The translations under genes were made by a program, and so were the position numbers. From the NCBI RefSeq assembly GCF_014196115.1, contig NZ_JACIDB010000013.1, forward strand, positions 1 to 55,903: DNA of 55,903 nucleotides, read 5' to 3'. Source of the DNA: Sphingomonas aquatilis. Lineage in GTDB: Bacteria > Pseudomonadota > Alphaproteobacteria > Sphingomonadales > Sphingomonadaceae. The notes under the pieces are model-generated. The model ran no database searches and was not told the origin of the DNA. It worked only from the letters and a program-made list of their open reading frames with translations. Shown here one piece after another: positions 43,651 to 51,725 of the stretch (within the stretch, counting starts at the first letter, position 1; every line of letters begins with the position of its first letter).

Positions 43651-46017
43651 TCAGCTTCTCCTCTGGTTTGCGTAGAAGTGCGGCAGCCACGCCGCGGGAT
43701 CGGTGCCCGCATGGGCGATGGCCTCTTCCATGGCTTCGAGCGTCTCCGCCCGGCCAGAAAGCACCTTCAGCTCGTTGAACATGCCACCAAGATCGAGCTT
43801 TGCGACGATCGACGTGTGGCCCTGTTTGACCAGGAAGGTCCGGCTTTCCGGAGTGAGCTCCTCGCGGATCAGTCTGTATTCGGCTTCGGTCAGCCCAAGG
43901 CCATCGATGTAATCCGACCGCCGTGCCTCGGAGTTGGGAAGGAGAATCTTGGTCGCCGTCTGCTCGATAATCGCGCTCGCGATCGGTGAGCGCAGGGCGT
44001 CGGCAGGAGACTGGGTTCCGAACACCAAAAACGCGTTGCGCTTACGGAAGGTCTTGAGACCATCCTTGGCAAAGGCCCGGAACGCATCGTCCTCCAATGC
44101 CTTCCAGAACTCGTCGACATCGACAACCACCCGCTGCCCGTTGAGCAGCTCGTCCACGCGGTGGAACAAGTAGAGCATTGTCGGGGTGCGAATTTCCGGA
44201 TTTTCGAGGAAATCCGTCATGTCGAAACCGACGAATTGCGCCGATAACGACACCTCGTCTTGTGGGCCATCGAACGCCCAGCCAAGCGCGCCGCCCCGGC
44301 ACCAGCGTTCCAATCGAGCCCCGATGCCCTCCGCGTCCGCATAGCCGAGCATTTCGCGCAATGCGCTGAACGAACGTGCCTCGGCCGGCAGGCGCATCAC
44401 AGCGTCAATGCCTTCATCGATCAGGCGCTCTTCGGCAACCGAAAGCGGCTGGCTCACCCGACGAACAAGGACCCGAATGAACTGGCGCAAGAAGGCGATG
44501 TTTGCCGGGTTCGCGGCCAGCCCTTTCAACGGCGCGAAGCCGGTTGGCACGCCATTACGAAGTGTCAGGTACGTGCCCCCGCACGCACGCACGAAAATCT
44601 CGGCGCCGCGGTCCTTATCGAAGAACACCTGCTTCGCGCCGGTCTTTTCGAGCTGCGCCTGTAGGAAGTTTTGCAGGACCGTTTTACCGCCGCCCGTCGG
44701 ACCGATGATAAGAGTGTGGCCGACATCGGCGCGGTGGAAGTTGAACCAGAAGGACGAGCCTGCCCGCGTCTTCAGGAGCGTCACCGCTTCGCCCCAATGA
44801 TTGTCCGACTTATGGCCGGCGGGGAATGTATAGAAGGGGCTCAGCGCCGCAAAATTGCGGCTGTTCACGACCGCCGGACGAGCCCGCATTTTGAAGTTGC
44901 CCGGGAGCTGCGCCCAGAAAGCGGCTTCCAGCGCAACATCTTCGCGGGCCATTACCATGCCGGTGTCAGCCGCTGCCGATCGCGCGATCGACAGCCGCTC
45001 GAGCAGACGCTTGGGGTTCTCGTCGATCACCGATAGCGAAAGGTGATGTTCGCCCATCGCGAACCGGTTCTGCATCAGATCGTCGACACCATCGAGCAGC
45101 TCTTCGGCTTGGCTGACTCCTGCGTCGTCAGACGACACCATTTGCTTGTACTTTTTGGTGAACCGTTCGCTTGCGACGGACTTCACCAATGGCGCAAAAC
45201 TTTGCGTGAGGACAAAGGGGAAGTCGAGACTCAGAAGATCGTTGAACTGGCCGGTGCGGGTCGACGCGACATATTCGCGGACGCCGAACATACCCAGATA
45301 ATGCGATTTGTGGGGTAGCCGAATTTCGGCCGCTTCGCGCCCGAACACGATGCGCGACGTGTAAAGCGCCTGACCGAGGCGACCATTCAGCACCGGAATA
45401 CGAATACGGTCGCCGGTCAGGACGAAGTGAAGCACTTCCATTGGCTGTGAGAACAGCACGCCGTTATGTTCGTAGATCGAGAGTGGCTCGGGCGTGATCT
45501 GCGCGAGTAGCTTCTCGAAATCACGGCATTTATCAGCCATGATCTTCATCGCGCGATCATCTATTTCCGCGCTCGCCTTCCGCTTCGCAAACAGCCGCGT
45601 CAACTGATCGCCTGCCATCTGCGACGGCCGCACTAGGATCGTGACGTAGAACTCGTTGTGATAGAGGACCTTCTCCTTCAGCGAGTCAGCGTACTTGGCC
45701 TGCAGCTCGCGGGCAAAATCCGAATGGAACTCGCCTTCAAGAATTGGATCCGTCGCGGTTCGCACAAGGTGCGTCCACATCGCGACGCGATCGTCGCCGA
45801 TCGAACGCCAAGCGACGTTCAGTTTGTTATGCCAGGTGTTAAGGTCGGAGACGTCGCTAGTCTCGAATGGCCGCCCATCCACACGATACATGCGGATAAG
45901 CGAGCCGTCTTCGAGTGCGATAACAGTGTCGTCGACATGGCGTGTATAAGGGATGAACTTGATATCATCCGCCTCACGCTTTGCGACCTTCTTATGTTTC
46001 AGCTTGAAATCAGTCAT
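43651..46017 (-). CDS. virB4: VirB4 secretion ATPase
   Basis: 788 residues. Walker A IIGPTGGGKTVLQ (about 435-448) and Walker B VVVDVDEFWKALE, plus the N-terminal CagE/TrbE domain (KFIPYTRHVDDTVIALEDGS). It drives pilus assembly and substrate transfer. Overlaps virB3 by 8 bp. Confidence 0.95.
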   Translation of the reverse strand: MTDFKLKHKKVAKREADDIKFIPYTRHVDDTVIALEDGSLIRMYRVDGRPFETSDVSDLNTWHNKLNVAWRSIGDDRVAMWTHLVRTATDPILEGEFHSDFARELQAKYADSLKEKVLYHNEFYVTILVRPSQMAGDQLTRLFAKRKASAEIDDRAMKIMADKCRDFEKLLAQITPEPLSIYEHNGVLFSQPMEVLHFVLTGDRIRIPVLNGRLGQALYTSRIVFGREAAEIRLPHKSHYLGMFGVREYVASTRTGQFNDLLSLDFPFVLTQSFAPLVKSVASERFTKKYKQMVSSDDAGVSQAEELLDGVDDLMQNRFAMGEHHLSLSVIDENPKRLLERLSIARSAAADTGMVMAREDVALEAAFWAQLPGNFKMRARPAVVNSRNFAALSPFYTFPAGHKSDNHWGEAVTLLKTRAGSSFWFNFHRADVGHTLIIGPTGGGKTVLQNFLQAQLEKTGAKQVFFDKDRGAEIFVRACGGTYLTLRNGVPTGFAPLKGLAANPANIAFLRQFIRVLVRRVSQPLSVAEERLIDEGIDAVMRLPAEARSFSALREMLGYADAEGIGARLERWCRGGALGWAFDGPQDEVSLSAQFVGFDMTDFLENPEIRTPTMLYLFHRVDELLNGQRVVVDVDEFWKALEDDAFRAFAKDGLKTFRKRNAFLVFGTQSPADALRSPIASAIIEQTATKILLPNSEARRSDYIDGLGLTEAEYRLIREELTPESRTFLVKQGHTSIVAKLDLGGMFNELKVLSGRAETLEAMEEAIAHAGTDPAAWLPHFYANQRRS

Positions 46018-46345
46018 TGCCGAACTGCTTCCGCTTCACGCCTTTGCCGAGACGAACAGGAGAGTAGCTGCCGCCACCCCAGAACTTACGGTTCTTCGAG
46101 ATGAATCCGGTCTGGAACCATAGGCCCCAGAGCCGGAAAGCATTGAAGTCGTAGTGACAGATCATCCGCGCCGGGAAGTAGAGCGCACCGAACAAGGCCA
46201 GGGGGAAAAAGGGATTATGAAATATCCCCCAGATCACCATGCAGACCATGATGATCGGAAGGATCGCCTCAAGCGGCAGTCCCATGAACACCGACGGCCT
46301 GGTCAGGGCGAGGAAGACCTTATCCTCGGCGAGCTTGTCTTCCAT
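46010..46345 (-). CDS. virB3: VirB3 inner-membrane protein
   Basis: 111 residues: a charged N-terminus (DKVFLALTRPSVFMGLPLEA) then two close hydrophobic stretches (ILPIIMVCMVIWGIFHNPFF and PLALFGALYFPARM). Typical VirB3/TrbD pattern, here separate from VirB4. Confidence 0.9.
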   Translation of the reverse strand: MEDKLAEDKVFLALTRPSVFMGLPLEAILPIIMVCMVIWGIFHNPFFPLALFGALYFPARMICHYDFNAFRLWGLWFQTGFISKNRKFWGGGSYSPVRLGKGVKRKQFGND

Positions 46346-46346
46346 G

Positions 46347-46670
46347 TTACGCCGTTCCGCCCATCCAACCGACGATCGTCGCGGCCGAGAAGATGATGCC
46401 GATACCGATCAGCACGGTAACGGCGCGGCCCCAATCCATACGACCGGTCAATTTGGCATATCCGACGGCCATGACGGCGATCACGCCCACCACCGATGCG
46501 ATGGTGATCATCCAGTCCTTGATGGTGTTGAGGCCGCTCTGGATCGCGGTCCCGCTCTGCGCGAGCGCAGGCTGCGAAATCGCCATCAGAGCGACGACGC
46601 CGGCAACGCCGACGACTTGCCGGGCGCGGCGATCGGACATCATCCGGCCCATGCTGCGAGCAAACTTCAT
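46347..46670 (-). CDS. virB2: VirB2 major pilin
   Basis: 107 residues with a long signal region (VVGVAGVVALMAISQPALAQ) and two hydrophobic helices in the mature part (DWMITIASVVGVIAVMAVGY; AVTVLIGIGIIFSAATIVGW). GGAG 7 nt upstream favours the ATG at 46670; an ATG four codons upstream is the alternative. Confidence 0.9.
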   Translation of the reverse strand: MKFARSMGRMMSDRRARQVVGVAGVVALMAISQPALAQSGTAIQSGLNTIKDWMITIASVVGVIAVMAVGYAKLTGRMDWGRAVTVLIGIGIIFSAATIVGWMGGTA

Positions 46671-46691
46671 ACGGGTCTCCATGGCTTGAGA

Positions 46692-48008
46692 TTACCTCTC
46701 CAGGTCGGGGGTTGGTTGTGGCGGTTCGATCTGTCGAACCGGGGTCGGTTCACGTACCGACACATCAAGGCCGCGCCGGAGCACGTCCGAGATCATCTGG
46801 CGGCTTTCGAGCGTGGCGGCCGATGTCTGGCCGACGTCACCCTCGAACACCTCACCGAGGTGCCGCTCCATTGTCGCTTGCGCCTGAAGCGCATTGGCAA
46901 GCCGCGGCTCCGCCGCGATCCTGTCGGCTGCGCCATGCAGGAATAGTTCGGCCAGCGCCTCGCTCTCGTGGCGGTGATCGGCAGCGGCGTGTTCGCGCTC
47001 CTCGCGCACCAACGGCGTTTCGGGGTTGGTTCGTGGGTCTGGGGCGCCGTCTTTATCCCCGTAGTGCGCCTGAGCCTCCCGGTCGGCGTCGACAAACGCG
47101 CTCAGCGTCTCACGGGCGACATCCTCGCGATTGAGGCTGGACCGGACGAGATAGATCGCGTCGGCGATGTCTTTATCCCAAAGGTCCTTTGCAGCCATGC
47201 TCCGCAAGTCGTCCGGCTCATAGCCGGCCTTCTTGAAGGACGCCGCGAGGGTTTCGCTCTCCAAAGCCCGATCGAGCGCTCCGTCAAGATTGTCCCGGTT
47301 CACCTCGAGACGCTCCGACATGAATTGCGCCTCCATCGGAGACAGGTGTTCGTGAAAATCTTCGACAAGCGCCTTCCGGTCGCGGGTGTACGCGCTGACG
47401 GTCAGCAACAGTCGTTGATCTTCAGAGGATAGATCGTCGACGATCGTTCGTTCGCCTTGGGAGGCGTTCGACCGTTCCCCGTCCGTTGTGCGACCGGCGA
47501 CGGTAGCCTCTACGCCGGCAGACTTCCCTGCAACCTGGTCGGCGATCGGCGCTTTTGATGCTGCCTCGCGCTCACGCCGTTCGGCATCCTCACGACGGAG
47601 CTTGTCCATCTGCGCCAGCTCGGCAAACTCCGGCTCATAACCGCGCACGACCAGGCCCTCGCGGGTGCCGGCGGTCCAAACGGCTTTGCGAAACTCCGGC
47701 GATCCGTCGACGTCGATCCCCTCCCAACCGTTGTGCTTGGCGATCTTGACGAGCGCATCGATGGTTTCTGGATCCTCCTTGCGAGCGACGATGCGCTCGC
47801 CGTTGCCGGAGATTTCGATCGATGGATTCTCGCGATCGGCGGCAAGGAAAAGACCGATGCGGCGATCGGGAGCGCCGTCCTCTCCAATCAGACGGACCTC
47901 GTAGCGACCCCGGAGCTCCGGCGGGATTTGAAACCCGGCCTGCTCTCCCTGGTCAGCCTGAGGATCAAGGTCCCGGCCGCCCCGCGTGACTGTATTCTCT
48001 GCGCTCAC
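46692..48008 (-). CDS. LPD7-domain protein, stand-alone
   Basis: 438 residues, hydrophilic. Residues about 30-125 show the LPD7 (large polyvalent protein-associated) pattern: GLFLAADRENPSIEISGNGE, then WEGIDVDGSPEFRKAVWTAG. LPD7 usually forms part of relaxases or large polyvalent proteins; here it is an independent gene between virB1 and virB2. The remaining part is charged and helical. GTG start overlapping the virB1 stop. Confidence 0.75.
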   Translation of the reverse strand: MSAENTVTRGGRDLDPQADQGEQAGFQIPPELRGRYEVRLIGEDGAPDRRIGLFLAADRENPSIEISGNGERIVARKEDPETIDALVKIAKHNGWEGIDVDGSPEFRKAVWTAGTREGLVVRGYEPEFAELAQMDKLRREDAERREREAASKAPIADQVAGKSAGVEATVAGRTTDGERSNASQGERTIVDDLSSEDQRLLLTVSAYTRDRKALVEDFHEHLSPMEAQFMSERLEVNRDNLDGALDRALESETLAASFKKAGYEPDDLRSMAAKDLWDKDIADAIYLVRSSLNREDVARETLSAFVDADREAQAHYGDKDGAPDPRTNPETPLVREEREHAAADHRHESEALAELFLHGAADRIAAEPRLANALQAQATMERHLGEVFEGDVGQTSAATLESRQMISDVLRRGLDVSVREPTPVRQIEPPQPTPDLER

Positions 48009-48604
48009 TTGAACACCTCGACGGTGGTGGAGGCAACCTGACCAACGACCCAGGCGTCTTCCGCTGGCGCCGCCTTCACGGCGCTGCGCGGCTTGACGAC
48101 CACCAATGGTGCTCCGGGAATTACGGGGGCTGCGTCGATCGACCCGAGATCAGTCGCGGCCGCCCAGACACGGCTGACGTATCCGTTGCGGAACCCCCGC
48201 GTCAGGGTGCCAGTGTTGTAGAGGGAGTAGGTCGCGGAAATTGCGTCCATCCCGGTATAGTGCTTGCTCGCCAGCCCGTAGCCATCCTGCAGGACGACCG
48301 ATGCCAACCTCAGATTGGTGCAAGGCTCGAAGACCTGTTCAACGGTCACGCCCAGGCGGGCGAAATTCGCCGAATTGATCTGCGCAAGCCCGACATCAAC
48401 CGTATGGCCCTTGGCCATATACTGCCGCACCAACGCCGCGCCCTCAGCGACCGAGCTCGCCCGCACGCGAGGACCGTGATTGACGTTGATCGACAGATCA
48501 TCGCCGCCACTTTCCGTGACGACGAGCGGCACAACGGCCTCGGTCGCGACCCCGGGCGCGCATTGCTGCGCCAGAAGCGTGATGGCGGCGACAGTGTGGA
48601 TCAT
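48005..48604 (-). CDS. virB1: VirB1-type lytic transglycosylase
   Basis: 199 residues. The SLT fold has catalytic Glu31 in VVTESGGDDLSIN, then DVGLAQINSANFARLGVTVE and VFEPCTNLRLASVVLQDGYG. Opens peptidoglycan for the channel. A cleavable signal is not obvious; the N-terminal helix is short. Followed by a Val/Pro/Ala-rich tail. Confidence 0.9.
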   Translation of the reverse strand: MIHTVAAITLLAQQCAPGVATEAVVPLVVTESGGDDLSINVNHGPRVRASSVAEGAALVRQYMAKGHTVDVGLAQINSANFARLGVTVEQVFEPCTNLRLASVVLQDGYGLASKHYTGMDAISATYSLYNTGTLTRGFRNGYVSRVWAAATDLGSIDAAPVIPGAPLVVVKPRSAVKAAPAEDAWVVGQVASTTVEVFK

Positions 48605-48951
48605 TGCGCCGTGACCGTCTGGTATCGCGTATCAAGCGAATAGCGAGAGGTGACGCCATCCGAGCGCGTGACGCTCAGATCGTACCCATGCTTTGCTTTC
48701 TTCGTCTTGATCCCGACGCCGGTGCACGTCGGGAACCCACCGCCGAGAGCAAGGGCATTCCACAACTTTGTGATGGGGGGCACGCACGCCGCATATTTCG
48801 TCGGCGATCCCGGCGTCGCCAGGCAGAGGATTACCTGACAACCCCAGTCTGAGGCATATGCCGGCTGGGGAGCCGCGACTGCGATCAGTCCGGCTGCGCC
48901 GAAGGCAAGAGCGCCACTGCTACCCACAATCCGATTGAGCAATCGTCCCAT
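48601..48951 (-). CDS. TrbM-like exported Cys-containing protein (116 aa)
   Basis: Signal peptide (SSGALAFGAAGLIAVAAPQP, cleavage near AYAS), then CQVILCLATPGSPTKYAACV and a later Cys (FPTCTG). This cysteine layout recalls TrbM/KikA family proteins of conjugation operons. The ATG giving a signal peptide was preferred over an extension 18 codons longer. ATGA overlap with virB1. Confidence 0.65.
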   Translation of the reverse strand: MGRLLNRIVGSSGALAFGAAGLIAVAAPQPAYASDWGCQVILCLATPGSPTKYAACVPPITKLWNALALGGGFPTCTGVGIKTKKAKHGYDLSVTRSDGVTSRYSLDTRYQTVTAQ

Positions 48952-48953
48952 CG

Positions 48954-49748
48954 TCAACCACCTCCCTTTGATGCGCGCCATGCGGCAGTCGCAAAGACGT
49001 CCCATTCAGGAGGCGGCTTGGCTGCGACTGTGAGGGCCGACGACGGCGCGCCGTGAGCGTCAGCCTCAATGGGATTGGCCGGCGCGTCTGCACTGGCCAC
49101 ATTGACGATCCAGTCCTCGTCTTCTTCGACTGGACGCGTCCGATCGATGACCTGCCCAGGACGTGCAAACGCGATATGCCAGTGATTGGAGTGACCGCGA
49201 TCACCCGGTCCAAGCAGCTCGATGAGACGGACGCCGCTCTGCCCCATCAAGGCGCGGATCTGCTCGCGGTTGATCGAATTAACGCCCCCCGAAGGCACGA
49301 AGTCGATCGCCTGCCCGTATTTGTGCCAGCTATACCGAGCGCCGTAGTTGGCGTTCATCGGCCGGATAGTGTCCGTCACGCGGGCACCGAATGCCCGACG
49401 AACTAGGGCTGCGACGTTCGATACAGAGGGTGCGCCTGTTACTGCAGGAGCTGAGCTCCTCTCGTCGACATGCGCCAAGGCACATGCATCGAAGACCGAG
49501 GCGGGCGTCACGCCATATGTCGCAAAGTCCCGGCCAGCGATGCTCAATGGGCCGGCACTAAAATCCGCTCCCAACGCGATAAGATCACGGACCGTCGCTT
49601 CCGCATCGGCCTGAGTGGCAGGATGCCTTACTAATGTCGCGCCCGTGCGAACCGTGATCGCGAACGGCACTGGCGCAGGGGCCATAACGCCGCCCAACCC
49701 TGCCGCGCAGAGCTGAACCGCTTTAGCCGTGAGAGCCGCTGGAAGCAT
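48954..49748 (-). CDS. Degenerate transglycosylase-like domain fused to an M15-type peptidase
   Basis: 264 residues. Residues about 8-90 follow the VirB1 pattern (AVQLCAAGLGG; IALGADFSAGPLSIAGRDFA; YGVTPASVFDACAL) but the catalytic Glu segment (TESGG in VirB1) reads TVRTGATL, so it should be inactive. Residues 110-200 carry an M15/hedgehog-type zinc site: His142 and Asp149 in SWHKYGQAIDF, Glu177, and HWH at 189-191. First gene of the transfer operon; a murein peptidase anchored by a dead glycosidase fold is the likely role. Confidence 0.8.
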   Translation of the reverse strand: MLPAALTAKAVQLCAAGLGGVMAPAPVPFAITVRTGATLVRHPATQADAEATVRDLIALGADFSAGPLSIAGRDFATYGVTPASVFDACALAHVDERSSAPAVTGAPSVSNVAALVRRAFGARVTDTIRPMNANYGARYSWHKYGQAIDFVPSGGVNSINREQIRALMGQSGVRLIELLGPGDRGHSNHWHIAFARPGQVIDRTRPVEEDEDWIVNVASADAPANPIEADAHGAPSSALTVAAKPPPEWDVFATAAWRASKGGG

Positions 49749-49756
49749 GACCGTTA

Positions 49757-49802
49757 CCCTGTCAGCTTGTCAATAAATGTAATATGGTCGAAGTTGACAG
49801 GG
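49757..49802. promoter_or_regulatory. Inverted-repeat operator before the transfer operon
   Basis: CCCTGTCA (49757-49764) faces TGACAGGG (49795-49802); an inner TTGTCAA lies at 49768-49774. The site starts 9 bp upstream of the transfer operon's first ATG, between it and the divergent recombinase-like gene. The TGTCA/TGACA core recurs before the replication operon. Confidence 0.65.
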
Positions 49803-49997
49803 CTGGCAACACTCAATCGCGATTCAGAAGGGAACCAAATCCTTGTTGCAAGAGCGGAATGATCGGAGGTCGGCGGCGTTAGCGCGGTTGCGGACCACCA
49901 CAGCGTCGCATAGGAAAATTACAGTACGGATGCGCCCAAAGTGGCCGCATTCCGTTACGTCCCTCCCCGTTGAGCGCCGAACGCAGAGGCCTGTACA

Positions 49998-50633
49998 TTG
50001 AGTAAAATCGTCGCTTTTATCGCCCAGACTCCTGGCTCCGCGACCATCGAAGACCAGCAGGCCTGTCTTGAGCCGAGCGACCTTCAGGTACTCGCAGGGC
50101 GTCGCACTTTCGGACAGCTTGAGGACCTACTCGCACTTAAAGGCATCCGTCTCGGCAAGGGCGATAGAGTGAAGGTCCACGACCTACCTTGCCTCGATAT
50201 CGCTACTCCGATGCTCGTCAGGGCGGTCGTGAAGCTGCTGAAACAGGGTGTTACGTTCGAGATCTGCACGCCGCAGCTCGTCATCGAGCCGAGCGGCGAC
50301 GATAAGGTCCATGCGATGCTAGAGGCGTTGGACAGCCATTACCGCCACATGCACGGTATCAAGACCCATCCCCGGCAGATGGCGCCCGCAGGGCGGAAGC
50401 GCCTATTAGACCCGAGCAAACTCCCGGAGATCCAAGCGAAGCTGAGCGCGCCTGGGGCGACACAGGCCGAGGTAGCCCAGTCGCTGGGGGTCTCACGCTC
50501 GACGCTCTTCAACTATCTCGAGAAGTATGACGTCGAGCGCCAGGCCGAACGCCCTCGCCGGAAGACGTCCAGTTACGCCAACGAATCGGTAGCCGAAGCC
50601 ACCGAATCGGAGCACACAGTGAAGACGAGCTAA
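49998..50633 (+). CDS. Serine-recombinase-like protein lacking catalytic residues
   Basis: 211 residues with the resolvase layout. KGDRVKVHDLPCLDIATPML, then VKLLKQGVTFEICTPQ align with the LVVWKLDRLSRSMRDL region of the resolvase at 17028, but the LDRLSRS motif is lost and no catalytic YxRVS serine is present (start MSKIVAFIAQTPGSATIEDQ). The C-terminal HTH remains (ATQAEVAQSLGVSRSTLFNY). Start codon is TTG/in-frame first codon; leader holds no clear ribosome site. Likely a DNA-binding regulator, divergent from the transfer operon. Confidence 0.65.
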   Translation: MSKIVAFIAQTPGSATIEDQQACLEPSDLQVLAGRRTFGQLEDLLALKGIRLGKGDRVKVHDLPCLDIATPMLVRAVVKLLKQGVTFEICTPQLVIEPSGDDKVHAMLEALDSHYRHMHGIKTHPRQMAPAGRKRLLDPSKLPEIQAKLSAPGATQAEVAQSLGVSRSTLFNYLEKYDVERQAERPRRKTSSYANESVAEATESEHTVKTS

Positions 50634-50773
50634 CCTAGCGCCGCCTGTAGTCTTCCCAAGGTCCACTGGCATTTACCGCAAACCAGTGACAATCGAATCG
50701 CGACTCCAAGAAGCAGTACGTGAATGCCCGGTTCCAAAACATTCAATATGGATGTTTTTCCGGGCAGCGTTCG

Positions 50774-51019
50774 TCAGTCGCCTTCACATAGCATCTTGCA
50801 TAAATTAGTATCGACTGCTTCAGACAGTTTCACCATCATATCGAGCGTCGGGTTCGCACGCCCATTCTCGATGAAGGAGAGATACCCAGGAGTAATCCCA
50901 GTTCGCTCGAAGAGCTGAACCTGGGTGAGCTTCAGCGCTTTGCGGCGCGCCTTGAGGCGCCCTCCAAAAAGTAGGGCGGTAGGGTGAGAAATCTCCTCAA
51001 GGTGAAGAGCATTAGCCAT
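50774..51019 (-). CDS. XRE-family transcriptional regulator (81 aa)
   Basis: Single Cro/C1 helix-turn-helix: RLKARRKALKLTQVQLFERT, then GITPGYLSFIENGRANPTLD. Starts MANALHLEEI; TTGAGGAG lies upstream (in the gene's orientation). A frame extension to 51103 overlaps the divergent promoter and was rejected. Divergent from the replication operon; it may repress it and possibly the transfer promoter. Confidence 0.8.
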   Translation of the reverse strand: MANALHLEEISHPTALLFGGRLKARRKALKLTQVQLFERTGITPGYLSFIENGRANPTLDMMVKLSEAVDTNLCKMLCEGD

Positions 51020-51138
51020 CAAATCAGTCTCATAGCAGTCACGTTGGGTCAGGTATGAGCCGCGGTTGGAGCGCAGCTTATACCGTCCGAGGGCAGATCG
51101 CACCCCCTAGAGCGTTTACAGCATCCGGTGCATTAATC

Positions 51139-51158
51139 TTTGACAACGGCGTGTCAAA
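51139..51158. promoter_or_regulatory. Operator candidate before the replication operon
   Basis: TTTGACA and TGTCAAA flank ACGGCG, a perfect 7-bp inverted repeat 20 bp before the ATG of the first replication-operon gene and about 120 bp from the XRE start. Confidence 0.6.
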
Positions 51159-51177
51159 AACGTTAGGTCCCCCATTT

Positions 51178-51627
51178 ATGGCATACTCGCGCGATAGTCA
51201 GAGAGCCAAGGTGAAGGCGTTGGTCCAGCAGCAGCGGGGCAACCTCTACTCGAGCGGCCATCAGAACTTGAACATGGCGCTGCCCGTCGAGGCGATCGAC
51301 CAAATCGACCGCCTCAAGAAGCGGTACAATCTGCGCTCGCGCGACGCCGTAGTCGCGAGGGTAATCGCCAAATCACATGCTACGCTCACCCCGGAGGCGT
51401 TTACCCTTCGGGCAACTGATGGCGCGGTCGTCCTCAAGCGGATCTCTCCGATCGTCCCCAACGAGCTCGCGGGCTACGTCAAGCGCATCCAGCAGCAGTT
51501 CCGAAACATCCCCTATGGGCCACTGTTCGAGATGATGCTGGCGACCGTTGGGGCGGATTTGACGATACCTCCAGGGCTGCCCGCCGACACCATCGAAGCT
51601 ACCGCTGTCCCTACGAGCGACGCATGA
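51178..51627 (+). CDS. Small DNA-binding-like protein upstream of repA (149 aa)
   Basis: Begins MAYSRDSQRAKVKALVQQQR. Residues about 30-60 look like a ribbon-helix-helix (NLNMALPVEAIDQIDRLKKR, then YNLRSRDAVVARVIAKS). No strong ribosome site before the ATG. It heads a coupled set: its stop overlaps a 33-aa frame that in turn overlaps repA. A copy-control or operon regulator is inferred; no named family. Confidence 0.65.
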   Translation: MAYSRDSQRAKVKALVQQQRGNLYSSGHQNLNMALPVEAIDQIDRLKKRYNLRSRDAVVARVIAKSHATLTPEAFTLRATDGAVVLKRISPIVPNELAGYVKRIQQQFRNIPYGPLFEMMLATVGADLTIPPGLPADTIEATAVPTSDA

Positions 51628-51725
51628 CCGGCTATCGAAACCCCAACCACAGCATCGAGCGCCGAAGCGACGCAGGCATCGCCCTCGTGCTTCTGCGGAC
51701 GGTTATGCAAGGCGACCTCTCATGA
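51624..51725 (+). CDS. 33-aa coupling/leader peptide before repA
   Basis: ATG overlaps the upstream stop as ATGA and its own stop overlaps the repA ATG as ATGA. Sequence starts MTGYRNPNHSIERRSDAGIA and ends VMQGDLS. Such exact double overlap is how plasmids link initiator translation to an upstream frame, so the peptide may matter more as a translated leader than as a product. Confidence 0.55.
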   Translation: MTGYRNPNHSIERRSDAGIALVLLRTVMQGDLS

